A stretch of DNA of 64,000 nucleotides from [Clostridium] aminophilum DSM 10710 (GCF_000711825.1 NZ_KL543982.1:92426-156425); one strand, 5' to 3'. Positions 18,045-30,325 are shown, numbered from the stretch's first letter. Made by a program: numbers and translations. Notes: generated from the sequence alone by a model not told the origin.

Positions 18045-19418
18045 TCAGACTTTTCCGTAATACTCATCCAGGAACTTATCGTTAATTCTCTTCAGCTCGG
18101 TTCTCGGCAGCTCACTCATCAGCTTCCAGCCGATGGTCAGCGTCTCTTCGATGGAACGGTCCGTGGTATATCCCTGGGAAACATATTCCTTCTCAAAATT
18201 ATCCGCAAACTTTGCATACTTCAGGTCAATCTCGGTCAGCGCCGCCTCGCCGAGGATGGTCATAAGCTCTTTCGCATCTTTTCCTCGCGCGTATGCCGCG
18301 AACAGCTGGTTCATGACATTGGCGTGATCGGCACGGGTCTTTCCCTCACCGATACCTTTATCCTTCAGTCGGGAAAGCGACGGCAGAACGTCAATCGGCG
18401 GCTGGATTCCCTTGCGGTAGAGATCACGGCTCAGCATGATCTGTCCCTCGGTGATGTATCCGGTCAGATCCGGGATCGGATGGGTCTTATCGTCCTCCGG
18501 CATGGTCAGAATCGGGATCATGGTAATGGAACCGTTCTTTCCTCTCTGACGGCCGGCACGCTCATACAGCGTCGCAAGGTCGGTGTACATGTATCCCGGA
18601 TATCCGCGGCGTCCCGGAACCTCTTTACGGGCTGCGGAAACCTCACGGAGCGCATCGGCATAGTTTGTGATATCGGTCAGGATAACCAGAACCTGCATAT
18701 CCTTCTCAAACGCCAGATACTCCGCTGCGGTCAGTGCCATTCGCGGGGTGGAAATACGCTCGATCGCCGGGTCATTTGCCAGATTGACAAACATAACGGT
18801 ACGGTCAATGGAGCCGGCCTCACGGAAGGACTGCTCGAAATAGTTCGCCTCCTCAAAGGTGATTCCCATCGCGGCAAAGACTACCGCAAACTTCTCATTG
18901 TCGCCGCGAACCTTCGCCTGACGCGCGATCTGCGCCGCCAGATTCGAGTGCGGAAGACCGGAAGCCGAGAAGATCGGAAGCTTCTGACCTCTTACCAGTG
19001 TGTTCAGGCCGTCGATGGCGCTGACACCGGTCTGAATGAACTCCTGCGGATAGGCGCGGGCTACCGGGTTCATCGGAAGTCCGTTGATATCGCGGCGCTC
19101 CTCCGGAAGAATCTCCGGACCGCCGTCGATCGGTCTGCCCAGACCGTCGAAGACACGGCCGAGCATATCTTCGGATACGCCAAGTTCCATGGCGCGTCCA
19201 AGGAATCTTACTTTACTGTTGGAAAGGTTGATACCGGTCGCACTCTCAAAGAGCTGAACCAGAGCATTTCCGCCGTCGATCTCGAGAACACGGCAGCCTC
19301 TGGTCTCTCCGTTGGCAAGCTCGATCTCACCCAGTTCCTCATATGCGACGCCCTCGACGCCGTGTACCAGCATCAGCGGGCCGGCAACTTCCTGTATCGT
19401 CCTATACTCCTTCGGCAT
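18045..19418 (-). CDS. atpB: V-type ATPase subunit B (non-catalytic head)
   Basis: A 457-residue regulatory head subunit that alternates with subunit A. It has the family pattern ([57 protein letters not shown]) and, as expected, no intact Walker A motif. Its ATG is 2 nt after the subunit A stop codon, and GGAGGGTG lies inside the end of the A gene, which indicates coupled translation and matches the 3:3 stoichiometry. Confidence 0.97.
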   Translation of the reverse strand: MPKEYRTIQEVAGPLMLVHGVEGVAYEELGEIELANGETRGCRVLEIDGGNALVQLFESATGINLSNSKVRFLGRAMELGVSEDMLGRVFDGLGRPIDGGPEILPEERRDINGLPMNPVARAYPQEFIQTGVSAIDGLNTLVRGQKLPIFSASGLPHSNLAAQIARQAKVRGDNEKFAVVFAAMGITFEEANYFEQSFREAGSIDRTVMFVNLANDPAIERISTPRMALTAAEYLAFEKDMQVLVILTDITNYADALREVSAARKEVPGRRGYPGYMYTDLATLYERAGRQRGKNGSITMIPILTMPEDDKTHPIPDLTGYITEGQIMLSRDLYRKGIQPPIDVLPSLSRLKDKGIGEGKTRADHANVMNQLFAAYARGKDAKELMTILGEAALTEIDLKYAKFADNFEKEYVSQGYTTDRSIEETLTIGWKLMSELPRTELKRINDKFLDEYYGKV

Positions 19419-19420
19419 GA

Positions 19421-21190
19421 TCAGTCACCCTCCTTCACTGCTGCTGCGATTTCATCGATAAGCTGCTGCTGAACCTTCTTGTAGGTATCTTCGATCTGGT
19501 CCTCCGGAACGTATTTGAAACGTCCGATCGCCTCTCTCACCTCGAGATCGATCAGCTTCTGCAGCGGCGCGTTCTTACCGAGTGCCGCCTCGGACTCGGT
19601 GTAATATGCGATAACCAGCTTCTCAAGAAGATACTGTTTCCGAAGCGATGTGTAAGTGTCGACATCGTCGAAAGAGTTCTGGTGCAGGAAGTCCTCACGG
19701 ATCGATCTTGCCGCCTCCATCTTCAGACGGTCTCTCGGTGAGAGCGCGTCCATGCCGACCATCTGCACAATCTCGTTCAGCTTCGACTCATCCTGAAGGA
19801 TGCTCATCATCTGCTGGCGGTTGCTCATCCAGTCATCGGATACATTTTTGTCAAACCACTTTCCCATGTTGTCGAGATACAGGGAATAGGATGTCAGCCA
19901 GTTGATCGCCGGGAAATGTCTCTGGTACGCAAGGTTTGCGTCCAGCGCCCAGAATACCTTGACGATTCGCAGCGTCGCCTGGGATACCGGCTCGGAGATA
20001 TCACCGCCCGGAGGCGAAACCGCACCGATAACGGAAAGCGCGCCTTCTCTTGCATCGCGTCCAAGAGCGACAACCTGTCCCGCTCTCTCGTAGAACTGGG
20101 CAAGTCTCGATCCAAGGTAGGCCGGATAACCTTCCTCACCCGGCATCTCTTCCAGTCGGCCGGACATCTCTCGGAGCGCCTCGGCCCATCGTGAGGTGGA
20201 ATCCGCCATCAGCGCGACAGAATAACCCATGTCGCGGAAATACTCCGCGATCGTGATACCGGTGTAAATGGATGCCTCTCGCGCCGCTACCGGCATATCC
20301 GAGGTGTTCGCGATCAGAACGGTTCTCTCCATCAGGGAGTTTCCGGTCTTCGGATCCTTCAATTCCGGGAACTCATTCAGAACGTCGGTCATCTCATTTC
20401 CACGCTCGCCGCATCCGATGTAGACGATGATATCCGCATCGGCCCATTTTGCCAGCTGATGCTGGATAACGGTCTTGCCGGATCCGAACGGGCCCGGTAC
20501 GGCTGCTACGCCGCCCTTCGCGATGGGGAAGAATACGTCGACAACACGCTGACCGGTTACCAGCGGGGTCTGCGGCGGAATCTTCTTCGCATACGGTCTC
20601 TCTTTTCGAACCGGCCATCTCTGCATCATGGTCAGCTCGCGCTCGGAGCCGTCTTTCAGTGTCACAACCGCCACCACGTCATCCACGTGGAAGCTGCCTT
20701 CTTTGATTTCTTTAACCGTTCCGGTGACTCCCACCGGTACAAGAATCTTGTGAAGTACCGCGCGGGTCTCCTGAACGGTTCCGAATACGTCGCCCTCGGT
20801 GACTTCATCACCGACCGCAACCTGCGGCTTGAAATCCCATGCGGCTTCTCTCTTTAAGGACGGAACCGCAACACCTCTCTGAAGGCTGTTGGAGCCGGCT
20901 GCTTTCAGGATATCATCCAGCGGACGCTGAATTCCGTCGTAAATGCTGCCGATCAGTCCCGGTCCAAGTTCTACCGACATCGGTGCGCCGGTGGACTCTA
21001 CCGGCTCACCCGGTTTCAGCCCTGCCGTCTCCTCATATACCTGAATGGACGCCTGGTCTCCATGCATCTCAATGATCTCGCCGATCAGTTTCTGGTCGCT
21101 TACTCGAACGACATCGAACATGTCGGCATCGCGCATGCCCGTGGCGATAACCAGCGGACCGGCAATTTTTTTGATCAGACCTGTACTCAT
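19421..21190 (-). CDS. atpA: V-type ATPase catalytic subunit A
   Basis: The ATP-hydrolysing head subunit, 589 residues, normal for the family. Walker A is GPFGSGKT at residues 233-240. The long non-homologous insert typical of V/A-type A subunits lies at about residues 115-190. [43 protein letters not shown] is split across the nucleotide-binding region and highly conserved. The start has AAAGGGAGA upstream. It lies 73 nt after subunit F. Confidence 0.98.
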   Translation of the reverse strand: MSTGLIKKIAGPLVIATGMRDADMFDVVRVSDQKLIGEIIEMHGDQASIQVYEETAGLKPGEPVESTGAPMSVELGPGLIGSIYDGIQRPLDDILKAAGSNSLQRGVAVPSLKREAAWDFKPQVAVGDEVTEGDVFGTVQETRAVLHKILVPVGVTGTVKEIKEGSFHVDDVVAVVTLKDGSERELTMMQRWPVRKERPYAKKIPPQTPLVTGQRVVDVFFPIAKGGVAAVPGPFGSGKTVIQHQLAKWADADIIVYIGCGERGNEMTDVLNEFPELKDPKTGNSLMERTVLIANTSDMPVAAREASIYTGITIAEYFRDMGYSVALMADSTSRWAEALREMSGRLEEMPGEEGYPAYLGSRLAQFYERAGQVVALGRDAREGALSVIGAVSPPGGDISEPVSQATLRIVKVFWALDANLAYQRHFPAINWLTSYSLYLDNMGKWFDKNVSDDWMSNRQQMMSILQDESKLNEIVQMVGMDALSPRDRLKMEAARSIREDFLHQNSFDDVDTYTSLRKQYLLEKLVIAYYTESEAALGKNAPLQKLIDLEVREAIGRFKYVPEDQIEDTYKKVQQQLIDEIAAAVKEGD

Positions 21191-21263
21191 ATCGAATCTC
21201 TCCCTTTCTTGGCTAAGCTCTGCTTTTCCGGTGCGGAAATCCTCCTCACCGGATCTCTTCCGG

Positions 21264-21587
21264 TCAGTTCTGTCCGCCGAACAGGATATCGGAACCGACT
21301 GCCTGTTCTACCGACTTCTTTACGTTTTCCACGCCTGCTCCGGTGTTGCCCGAAACGCCCGGGATCGGTATGATCGCCGGAATCGCGCTCTCCGCATATT
21401 TATCGGCTTCTGACCCCAAAAGCGTCTTGGCCTTTTCGGTGATGTAGATTATTCCATAGGTTCCGGAAGCCAGCTCATGAAGCTTTTCCACTGCCTCTTC
21501 CGCGGTTTTGACAGGGAAGATATCAAGACCGAGCGAGGCGAACCCATAAACACTGTCATAGTCCCCTAAAACTCCGATCTTATACAT
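21264..21587 (-). CDS. atpF: V-type ATPase subunit F (central stalk)
   Basis: A small 107-residue stalk subunit that binds subunit D. It starts [26 protein letters not shown], the family's nucleotide-binding-like fold, and contains [10 protein letters not shown]. Its ATG overlaps the end of the subunit C gene by 8 nt, an arrangement that couples translation. The V-type F subunit is unrelated to the F-type b/delta subunits. Confidence 0.94.
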   Translation of the reverse strand: MYKIGVLGDYDSVYGFASLGLDIFPVKTAEEAVEKLHELASGTYGIIYITEKAKTLLGSEADKYAESAIPAIIPIPGVSGNTGAGVENVKKSVEQAVGSDILFGGQN

Positions 21588-22548
21588 ACATTTCCCTTAC
21601 CCTTTCCCGGATTGCTTCTTCCTTCAGTCCGTTCTCTTTTCCGGAAAGAATGATTCTTACCGTCTTGATCTCATTCTGTCTGGCGATGACCCATGCAAAC
21701 ACCGGTCCGATCGTGAACGGGTTGTATTTCTGCGGTTTCATGGTCTCGATAACCCGGTTGTCGCACCAGCGCTCAAAGGCGGACATCGAATCGGAAAGCG
21801 CTTCCGCACCTTCGCTGTACGAGGTCTGGCCAATGTATTCTTTCACGCTGTCAAATCCGCCTGCTGCCGCTCTCGCCAGATGTCCCGCATCCAGCGATCC
21901 GCAGGCCGCGAGGGCCCGATTCAGAAATTCCAGTGATTTTCCGGTCTTCGCGCCGCGCACGGCAGTGCGGATATCCGCCACCGCCACGGTCTCCTCCGCG
22001 TAATCGCGGACAATACTCTCTTTCGCGTTCTTTCCCGCCGAAAGGATGGCCTCCAGACACGCCCGATCGATAATCATATCCGAGAGCTGGGCATCTCCCG
22101 TATGGAGCAGCGTGTCCGCCGCCTCCTGCGCCGCTTCGCGCATGGAATCCGGAAGTCTGTCCCAGTTTTTTCCCTGTGCGATCTCTTCCATCGCTTTTCC
22201 CGGGATGGCTGCATCCTCATAATAGATTCCCGGAACCGAAACGCCGGTGCAGCTGCTCCGGACGGCCGCTTTCAGATTGTGAAAGGTCTTCGGAAGAGAC
22301 AGCACATCGAAATTGTCCAGTCCGACGCGAAGTTCGGAGACAACTTCCCAGATCTTGCTCTCTTCCGCAGCGAGGAGCTCATCGGCCCCCTCCGACTCGG
22401 AAGGATGGCCCCAGCCGCGTTCCCTCAGGAACTGCAGGCTCGCTGCCATATCCGGCATTGCGATCAGCTGATCGATCACCGAACCCGTGAAGAGCGAGAC
22501 CTCCAACGCGCGGATGCGTGCAACCGCGTAGGTATATTTTTCGCTCAT
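21580..22548 (-). CDS. atpC: V-type ATPase subunit C (socket for the rotor ring)
   Basis: A 322-residue funnel-shaped subunit that seats the central stalk on the proteolipid ring (homologous to yeast subunit d). Signs are TYAVARIRALEVSLFTGSVIDQLI at the N-terminus and the C-terminal GPVFAWVIARQNEIKTVRIILSGK, both strongly conserved. Start set at the ATG at 22548 because AGGAGGA lies 6 nt upstream; an upstream in-frame ATG lacks this. It overlaps atpF by 8 nt. Confidence 0.95.
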   Translation of the reverse strand: MSEKYTYAVARIRALEVSLFTGSVIDQLIAMPDMAASLQFLRERGWGHPSESEGADELLAAEESKIWEVVSELRVGLDNFDVLSLPKTFHNLKAAVRSSCTGVSVPGIYYEDAAIPGKAMEEIAQGKNWDRLPDSMREAAQEAADTLLHTGDAQLSDMIIDRACLEAILSAGKNAKESIVRDYAEETVAVADIRTAVRGAKTGKSLEFLNRALAACGSLDAGHLARAAAGGFDSVKEYIGQTSYSEGAEALSDSMSAFERWCDNRVIETMKPQKYNPFTIGPVFAWVIARQNEIKTVRIILSGKENGLKEEAIRERVREMYV

Positions 22549-22647
22549 TCTTTTCCTCCTGATTATGATGATTTGTTTCCCTGCGGACATGCCGGCATCC
22601 GGCATTTTCCGCACGGCGGAAACGGTTGTCAGATATCAATAATACTT

Positions 22648-23241
22648 TTATTGGAAAAGAATCCTGCGCACGCAGTCCGAGAGCTCATCGCGGCGGGTCT
22701 CAAAAATAGTCCGCAGCGTGCAGTTCTCCTCCATGCCGTCATAGTCGAGGACGAAGCCGCCTCCGACCGCCTTGTCCGAGCGCTCCACCGTGAGCTTTCC
22801 GCCGGCCTTCTGTGCCAGTTCGGAAACCTGCGCCGGGAAGTCTGCCGGCATGTTATCGTAATCCTTCGCGGAGAGAAGGAATCTGCCTTCCCTTCCGGAA
22901 GCATTTTTTGCCAGAAGTTTCAGAAGGAACGGATAATAGCGGTCCGGAGCCATATTGGCCAGCTCCGCCTTTGCCGCTTCAAGAACTTCCGTGATGGCAT
23001 TCTGACGGGCAGTCAGACGCGCGGTTCTGCGCTTCATGTCTGCTCCGGAGATTGCTCTCTGGCGCTCCCCCTCCGCTTTTGTCTCCGCGTGGGCTTTTGC
23101 GTCCGCAATCTCCTTCTTTGCCTCTTCCTCTGCCAGTGCCACGGTCTCCGCTGCGCCCTTTTCCGCTGCAGCGATCTTCTGCTCCGCTTCTTCCTTCGCC
23201 TCCAGCAGGATACGTTCCTTAATCTTCTCTATTCCTGCCAT
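22648..23241 (-). CDS. atpE: V-type ATPase subunit E (peripheral stalk)
   Basis: A 197-residue peripheral-stalk subunit that pairs with the G/H subunit. The N-terminal half is a long Ala/Glu/Lys-rich helix (EEAEQKIAAAEKGAAETVALAEEEAKKEIADAK), and the C-terminal half is the globular domain that contacts the head. Start set at the ATG at 23241 (MAGIEKI), preceded by GGAAGGAG; the eight upstream in-frame codons lack support. It lies 20 nt after subunit K. Confidence 0.93.
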   Translation of the reverse strand: MAGIEKIKERILLEAKEEAEQKIAAAEKGAAETVALAEEEAKKEIADAKAHAETKAEGERQRAISGADMKRRTARLTARQNAITEVLEAAKAELANMAPDRYYPFLLKLLAKNASGREGRFLLSAKDYDNMPADFPAQVSELAQKAGGKLTVERSDKAVGGGFVLDYDGMEENCTLRTIFETRRDELSDCVRRILFQ

Positions 23242-23261
23242 ATGATGCTCTCCTTCCTCTA

Positions 23262-25812
<2,551 letters not shown>

Positions 25813-25854
25813 ACACGTATCCTCCTTTGTTCTTAAACTCCAACTGCTTCGAAC

Positions 25855-26166
25855 TTACTCCGTCAGAATACGGAGGACCGCCTCGACAGCCTCACTCTTT
25901 TTTGCTTCCGCTGCCCTGACCAGATCTTCTGCTTCCTGCGCGGCTTCTTTTTCCGCGTCATTTCGCATCCGCTCTGCCTCCGAAGCAGCTGCCTGCGCGA
26001 TCTCCGCAGCAGTCCCGGCGGCTTTCTGCTTCGCATCTTCTTTGATGTGCGCCGCCTTCTCGTCCGCCTCCTGCATGAGACTGTGACATTTGTCCGCTGC
26101 CTCTTTCAGAATGCGTTCCGCTTCCGTCTCGGCTTCTCTGACTGCCTTCATGGTATCTTCCACCAT
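25855..26166 (-). CDS. atpH: V-type ATPase subunit G/H (peripheral stalk)
   Basis: A 103-residue, almost wholly helical protein rich in Ala, Glu and Lys (MVEDTMKAVREAETEAERILKEA). It has the heptad and hendecad pattern expected for the right-handed coiled coil formed with subunit E. It is the first gene of the operon, so the promoter should lie in the AT-rich region upstream. Identification rests on size, composition and position; the sequence family is weakly conserved. Confidence 0.85.
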   Translation of the reverse strand: MVEDTMKAVREAETEAERILKEAADKCHSLMQEADEKAAHIKEDAKQKAAGTAAEIAQAAASEAERMRNDAEKEAAQEAEDLVRAAEAKKSEAVEAVLRILTE

Positions 26167-26882
26167 AAATCCGCATCGCCTCCTTGTTGTTTTCTTGTCA
26201 CTACCATGTCATACCCGAAGAGTGCGGGATACCGTCTCCTCTTGCTGCTTTGTATCCAATATAATACAATTTCGTATTTTTGTACATGAAATTCTCGTTT
26301 ATTTATCAGATTTAAACATTATATTTTGATAGTACGCATCTTTTATCGTTTTGCATCTGACAATTAAACATGATTATATCGGATACCCCCTTTTTTTCTT
26401 GTCTTTCGTCCCTTATACTCGGAATTTGCAGATATGTACAGTTGTATTTCGTAACCATATCCAATAATTCATTTTATAATGACTGCTGACAGAAAACTCA
26501 ATATACAATTATATCGGCAGTTTCATGCAGAATATTCATTCTTTTTCTCATCGGATCCGTTTCTGCCATCCGCCCTGCGCTCTCCCGTCCCCGGATCCCC
26601 GGCAGATCCGGATTTTCTTTCCCGAAAAAAGCCCGATCTTTCCCAAAATCAAATTGACGAAGCATCACTCTGGGTTGTATATTATAGAAAGTACGGTTAT
26701 GACTTTTATCCTTTAAAGTTATGTTCATAAAAAGTGCTGAATTGATTTTTGCAGTTCATTTCTTCCGCCGCATGACGAACTGGCCGCATACCGTGCAGAG
26801 CCGTTCCTGCGGCAGAACCAATTCCGTTCGCCAATGGAAAAGTCCCGACCGGACAAATAATATCTTGGGAGAAAACAAATCT
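26167..26882. other. Divergent intergenic region, V-ATPase operon and NSS symporter
   Basis: 716 bp, mostly AT-rich, with no supported gene. Near the V-ATPase side, minus-strand TATTAT (about 26257-26262) is a plausible -10 box without a clear -35. GTATCCCG and CGGGTA near 26207-26231 could form a leader hairpin. At 26591-26611 CCGGATC / GATCCGG flank a 7-nt loop followed by ATTTTCTTT, a terminator-like hairpin upstream of the NSS promoter. The short ORFs here lack ribosome binding sites and resemble nothing known. Confidence 0.5.
26654..26683 (+). promoter_or_regulatory. Candidate promoter and long leader of the NSS symporter
   Basis: TTGACG (26654-26659) and TATATT (26678-26683) are 18 bp apart. 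The implied leader is about 190 nt. It contains two possible hairpins, CAGTTC / GAACTG (about 26753-26779) and CCGCA / TGCGG. No known riboswitch was recognised. Confidence 0.45.
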
Positions 26883-28229
26883 ATGAAAGAAAGAGAGAAA
26901 CTTGCATCCCGACTGGGCTTCATCTTCCTGTCGGCAGGATGTGCCATCGGACTCGGCAATGTCTGGCGGTTCCCTTACATCACCGGACAGTACGGCGGCG
27001 CCGCCTTCGTTCTGATCTACATCCTCTTCATGCTGCTTTTGAGCGGTCCGATCATGGTAATGGAATTCGCGGTCGGACGCGGCTCCGGAAAGAGTGTTGC
27101 AAAATCGTTCCACGTTCTGGAACCTGCGGGAACGAAATGGCACATTTTCAGCTATTTCGCAATGGCCGGAAATTACCTCCTGATCATGTTCTATTCCACG
27201 ATCTCCGGCTGGGTCATCGCCTACCTTTATAAAATGCTGCGGGGCGAGTTCACCGGAAAAAGCAGTGAGGAGATCGCGCAGATCTTTGCCGACCTGACCG
27301 TTGATCCGGTCCAGTGTGTGTTCTGGATGATCGTCATCGTCTCCATCGGCTGCGCGGTATGCGCCCTCGGTCTTCAGAACGGCGTTGAAAAGATCACAAA
27401 AGTCATGCTGATCCTTGCGATCCGCTCCGTCACACTGTCCGGCGGCGGAGAAGGCATTAAATTCTACCTCATCCCGGACTTCAACCGAATGAGGGAGGCC
27501 GGCATCGTCAATGCCATCTATGCGGCCATGGGGCAGGCATTCTTTACGCTCTCCGTCGGCATGGGCGGTATGGCCATCTTCGGAAGCTACATCGGCAAAG
27601 AACACTCCCTGACGGGTGAGTCGGTCAATGTCGTCATTCTGGATACCTTTGTGGCTCTGACCGCAGGCTTCATCATTTTCCCGGCGTGCTTCTCCTACGG
27701 TGTCGACGCCGGCGCGGGACCGGGCCTCATCTTCATCACCCTCCCGAATATCTTCAAAGATATGCCGGGCGGACAGATCTGGGGAGCGCTGTTCTTCGTG
27801 TTCATGAGCTTTGCGGCCCTCTCCACCATCATCGGCGTATTTGAAAACATCATGGCCTTCGGCATCGACCTCTTTGGCCTGACCCGAAAAAAGGCCGTAG
27901 CGATCAATTTTGTCGCTCTCATCGTTCTGAGTATTCCGGCTGCCATCGGCGGAAGCGTACTCGCCTGGTTCCAGCCCTTCGGCCCGGGAAGCGCGGTGCT
28001 CGATCTGGAAGATTTTCTGGTCAGCAACTGCATCATGCCGCTCGGAGCGCTCCTCTACCTCTTCTTCTGCACCCGCAACATCGGCTGGGGCTGGAAGAAC
28101 TTCCTTGCAGAGGCCAATACCGGAAAAGGACTTCGCTTTCCGGCGGCAATGTATCCGTTTGTCGCTTATATTCTTCCGGTCATCGTGCTTGTGATCTTCG
28201 TGTTTGGCATTGTTCAGAAGTTTGCCTGA
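26883..28229 (+). CDS. Sodium-dependent transporter, NSS (SNF) family
   Basis: A 448-residue symporter of the neurotransmitter:sodium symporter family, which imports amino acids or amines with Na+. TM1 carries the Na+-site pattern SAGCAIGLGNVWRFPYITGQYGG at residues 17-39, and FSYGVDAGAGPGLIFITLP lies in the second half. About 11 helices fit the bacterial members. One oddity is visible: between VEKITKVM and IRSVTL (residues 169-185) there are about eight fewer hydrophobic residues than I expect for TM5. Start set at the ATG at 26883 behind GGGAG. A shared terminator follows. Confidence 0.88.
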   Translation: MKEREKLASRLGFIFLSAGCAIGLGNVWRFPYITGQYGGAAFVLIYILFMLLLSGPIMVMEFAVGRGSGKSVAKSFHVLEPAGTKWHIFSYFAMAGNYLLIMFYSTISGWVIAYLYKMLRGEFTGKSSEEIAQIFADLTVDPVQCVFWMIVIVSIGCAVCALGLQNGVEKITKVMLILAIRSVTLSGGGEGIKFYLIPDFNRMREAGIVNAIYAAMGQAFFTLSVGMGGMAIFGSYIGKEHSLTGESVNVVILDTFVALTAGFIIFPACFSYGVDAGAGPGLIFITLPNIFKDMPGGQIWGALFFVFMSFAALSTIIGVFENIMAFGIDLFGLTRKKAVAINFVALIVLSIPAAIGGSVLAWFQPFGPGSAVLDLEDFLVSNCIMPLGALLYLFFCTRNIGWGWKNFLAEANTGKGLRFPAAMYPFVAYILPVIVLVIFVFGIVQKFA

Positions 28230-28267
28230 ACGCCGGACAGAAACAATATCCGCAGAACGTCTGCGAA

Positions 28268-28319
28268 AAAAACGGCATCCGCCGCGGGGATGATTCTTCC
28301 CGCGGCGGATGCCGTTTTT
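28268..28319. terminator. Strong bidirectional terminator
   Basis: A perfect 21-bp stem, AAAAACGGCATCCGCCGCGGG on the left and its exact complement on the right, with a 10-nt loop. A-run and T-run flanks serve both strands. It sits between the convergent NSS and AGCS genes. Confidence 0.93.
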
Positions 28320-28367
28320 GTGTTATATCGTCTTTGTGATATCCTTTCGATGCGCTTTATTTTGCGG

Positions 28368-29777
28368 TTATTCCGCCACCGGTCTCTGAACAACCGGTAC
28401 GTCTTCCTTGAGATTTCTCTCGATCCGCTTTCCTCTTGCCGCTCTTGCAACCACCGCATTCAGTGCGATCAGCGCTACAAGGTTCGGCAGAACCATCAGA
28501 CCGTTAAAGAGATCCGACAGGTTCCATACCAGATCGACCTTCAACAGGGATCCGAGGAAAATGCAGGCAACCACGATCACGGAGAACGGCTTCACCGCAC
28601 GGCTTCCGAAAAGCTGTGTCACATTGGCTGCCGCAAAGAAATACCAGCCGATGATGGTGGAAAATGCAAAGAACAGAAGGCAGAGCGCCACGAAAACCGA
28701 ACCGAATCCGCCAAAGGCCGTGCCAAACGCCGACTGTGCAACCGGGGTACCGCTGACACCGTTCGAGATCATTCCGTCCAGAACTCCGGAAGAAAGAATG
28801 ACCAGTGCCGTAACCGTAAGAACGATAAAGGTATCCAGGAATACGCCGACCATCGCGGTCTCACCCTGCTCCTGCGGGTGCTTAACCTTTGCCATCGCGT
28901 GAGCATGAGGGGTGGAACCCATACCGGCTTCGTTGGAGAAAAGGCCTCTCGCCACGCCGAAACGCATTGCCATACGGATAGTCATTCCGGCAACAGCACC
29001 GCCGACTGCCTTCGGGCTGAACGCGCCGATGAAAATGGATGCAACCGCTCCCGGAAGGTTGCGGAAGTTGATGGCAAGAACGATTACGCTTCCGATCAGA
29101 TACAGTGCTGCCATCATCGGAACAACCTTCTCGGTGAAGGAAGCGATTCGTCCGATACCGCCCAGGAAAATGAAGGCTGCGATGACTGCGATCGCAATGC
29201 CGACTGCGAACTTCGGCGCGCCGAACGCGGTATAGAATGCGTCACTGATGGAATTGGACTGAACCATGTTGCCCATGAAACCAAGCGCACAGATGATGGC
29301 TACAGAGAAGAATCCGCCGAGGAACTTTCCGAAGCCGCCCGGAAATGCCTCCCGGATATAATATACCGGGCCGCCGGTGATGTTGCCATCATCGTCTCTG
29401 ACACGGGTCTTCTGTGCCAGAATCGCCTCACCGTAGATGGTCGCCATGCCGAAGAATGCGGCGATCCACATCCAGAAGATTGCGCCCGGTCCGCCGGATA
29501 CCAGAGCTGTCGCACAGCCGGCGATATTGCCGGTGCCGACCTGCGCCGCAATCGCGGTGGAAAGCGCCTGGAACGAGCTCATGCCGTCCTTTCCGGCTTT
29601 CTCTCCGTTCAGGCTGAAGCCGCCGAATACGCGATGCCACGCCTGCGGGAATCTCCGGATCTGCACAAAGCCGGTGCGGATCGTGAAGAAGATGCCGGTT
29701 CCGACCAGAACATACAACAGAATGTTGTTCCAGACGAAATCATTGACCAGTACTACGATGTCATTCAGTTTGTCCAT
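28368..29777 (-). CDS. Alanine/glycine:sodium symporter (AGCS family)
   Basis: A 469-residue membrane symporter that imports alanine or glycine with Na+. The family signature GTGNIAGCATALVSGGPGAIFWMW and downstream GLFSNEAGMGSTPHAHA are clear, with about 10-11 helices. GAGGGGG lies 7 nt before the ATG. A tandem glycine riboswitch about 370 nt upstream on the same strand indicates glycine as the regulatory ligand and probable substrate. The leader between riboswitch and gene also carries a terminator-like hairpin and two repeated hairpins. Confidence 0.95.
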   Translation of the reverse strand: MDKLNDIVVLVNDFVWNNILLYVLVGTGIFFTIRTGFVQIRRFPQAWHRVFGGFSLNGEKAGKDGMSSFQALSTAIAAQVGTGNIAGCATALVSGGPGAIFWMWIAAFFGMATIYGEAILAQKTRVRDDDGNITGGPVYYIREAFPGGFGKFLGGFFSVAIICALGFMGNMVQSNSISDAFYTAFGAPKFAVGIAIAVIAAFIFLGGIGRIASFTEKVVPMMAALYLIGSVIVLAINFRNLPGAVASIFIGAFSPKAVGGAVAGMTIRMAMRFGVARGLFSNEAGMGSTPHAHAMAKVKHPQEQGETAMVGVFLDTFIVLTVTALVILSSGVLDGMISNGVSGTPVAQSAFGTAFGGFGSVFVALCLLFFAFSTIIGWYFFAAANVTQLFGSRAVKPFSVIVVACIFLGSLLKVDLVWNLSDLFNGLMVLPNLVALIALNAVVARAARGKRIERNLKEDVPVVQRPVAE

Positions 29778-29876
29778 GTTTGTCCCCCTCTGAGAAATGT
29801 GATTGCAGGTGGGACGCAGAATTAAGCGGGAATCGTTCGGGACTGTTTTACTAAGTGCTGTAAACGCGGAAACGTA

Positions 29877-30057
29877 GCTCCACTAAACTCGGCTTCGCCT
29901 GCCTCAGCACGCTATTTCACTAAGGCGGCATAGCCGCCAAGTGAAATATGTGTCGTTAAGGGTCGCTGCGTGGCTCGCACTAAGCTCGGAAATACCTGCC
30001 TCAGCACGCTATTTCACTAAGGCAGCACAGCTGCCAAGTGAAATATGTGTCGCTAAG
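29877..30057 (-). repeat. Two direct ~83-bp repeats, each with a hairpin showing compensatory changes
   Basis: Units at about 29877-29960 and 29974-30057 repeat with a 97-bp period. The shared sequence CCTGCCTCAGCACGCTATTT leads into an inverted repeat whose arms are ATTTCACT and AGTGAAAT. The inner stem is GGCGGC / GCCGCC in one copy and GGCAGC / GCTGCC in the other, so both sides of one base pair changed together. The pair lies inside the leader of the AGCS symporter gene. Confidence 0.8.
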
Positions 30058-30112
30058 TGCTCTGCACAAAAAAACCGGCATTTCCGCACAAAAACACGAA
30101 AATCCGGCTCTG

Positions 30113-30143
30113 AAAAACAGCCCTGCTGAATAGATCCAGCAGA
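30113..30143 (-). terminator. Terminator-like hairpin of the glycine riboswitch expression platform
   Basis: CTGCTG / CAGCAG stem (30137-30142 with 30123-30128) with an 8-nt loop, extended by flanking pairs and followed on the minus strand by GGCTGTTTTTC. It begins directly after the second aptamer and could be read through or formed depending on glycine. Confidence 0.65.
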
Positions 30144-30145
30144 AC

Positions 30146-30325
30146 TTTTCCTAATACTCTGTCCTTTTGCCTGAGAGATTCGGCATGCATATCAGCATGT
30201 TTCCTTGCACCTTCGGCACTCCTTTTCGGAGATTCTCCAGAGCCCACTCCGTTTTTAGTCCTCGTCTCCTGAGAGACACCTGAGAGTTTTACTCCTTCGG
30301 CGGAGGCCGGAGCCTCACTTTTCTA
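30146..30325 (-). promoter_or_regulatory. Tandem glycine riboswitch
   Basis: Reading the minus strand, aptamer I (about 30325-30256) has CCGCCGAAGGAGTAAAACTC and the CTCTCAGG block, ending at GAGACGAGGAC. Aptamer II (about 30252-30146) has GTGCCGAAGGTGCAAG, AATCTCTCAGGCAAAAGGAC and the closing AGAGT segment. The two CTCTCAGG and CCGAAGG blocks in series are the hallmark of the cooperative glycine riboswitch. The controlled gene is the AGCS symporter. Whether glycine turns it on or off cannot be decided by eye; transporter-linked versions are often off-switches. Confidence 0.93.

Noticed and set aside
26479-26730. Possible small gene in the V-ATPase/NSS gap
   Set aside because: No ribosome binding site, low-complexity Pro/Ser/Asp content, and it overlaps a likely promoter and hairpin.
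28290-29825. Long plus-strand reading frame opposite the AGCS symporter
   Set aside because: Antisense shadow of a well-supported gene with riboswitch and RBS; its composition is not protein-like.
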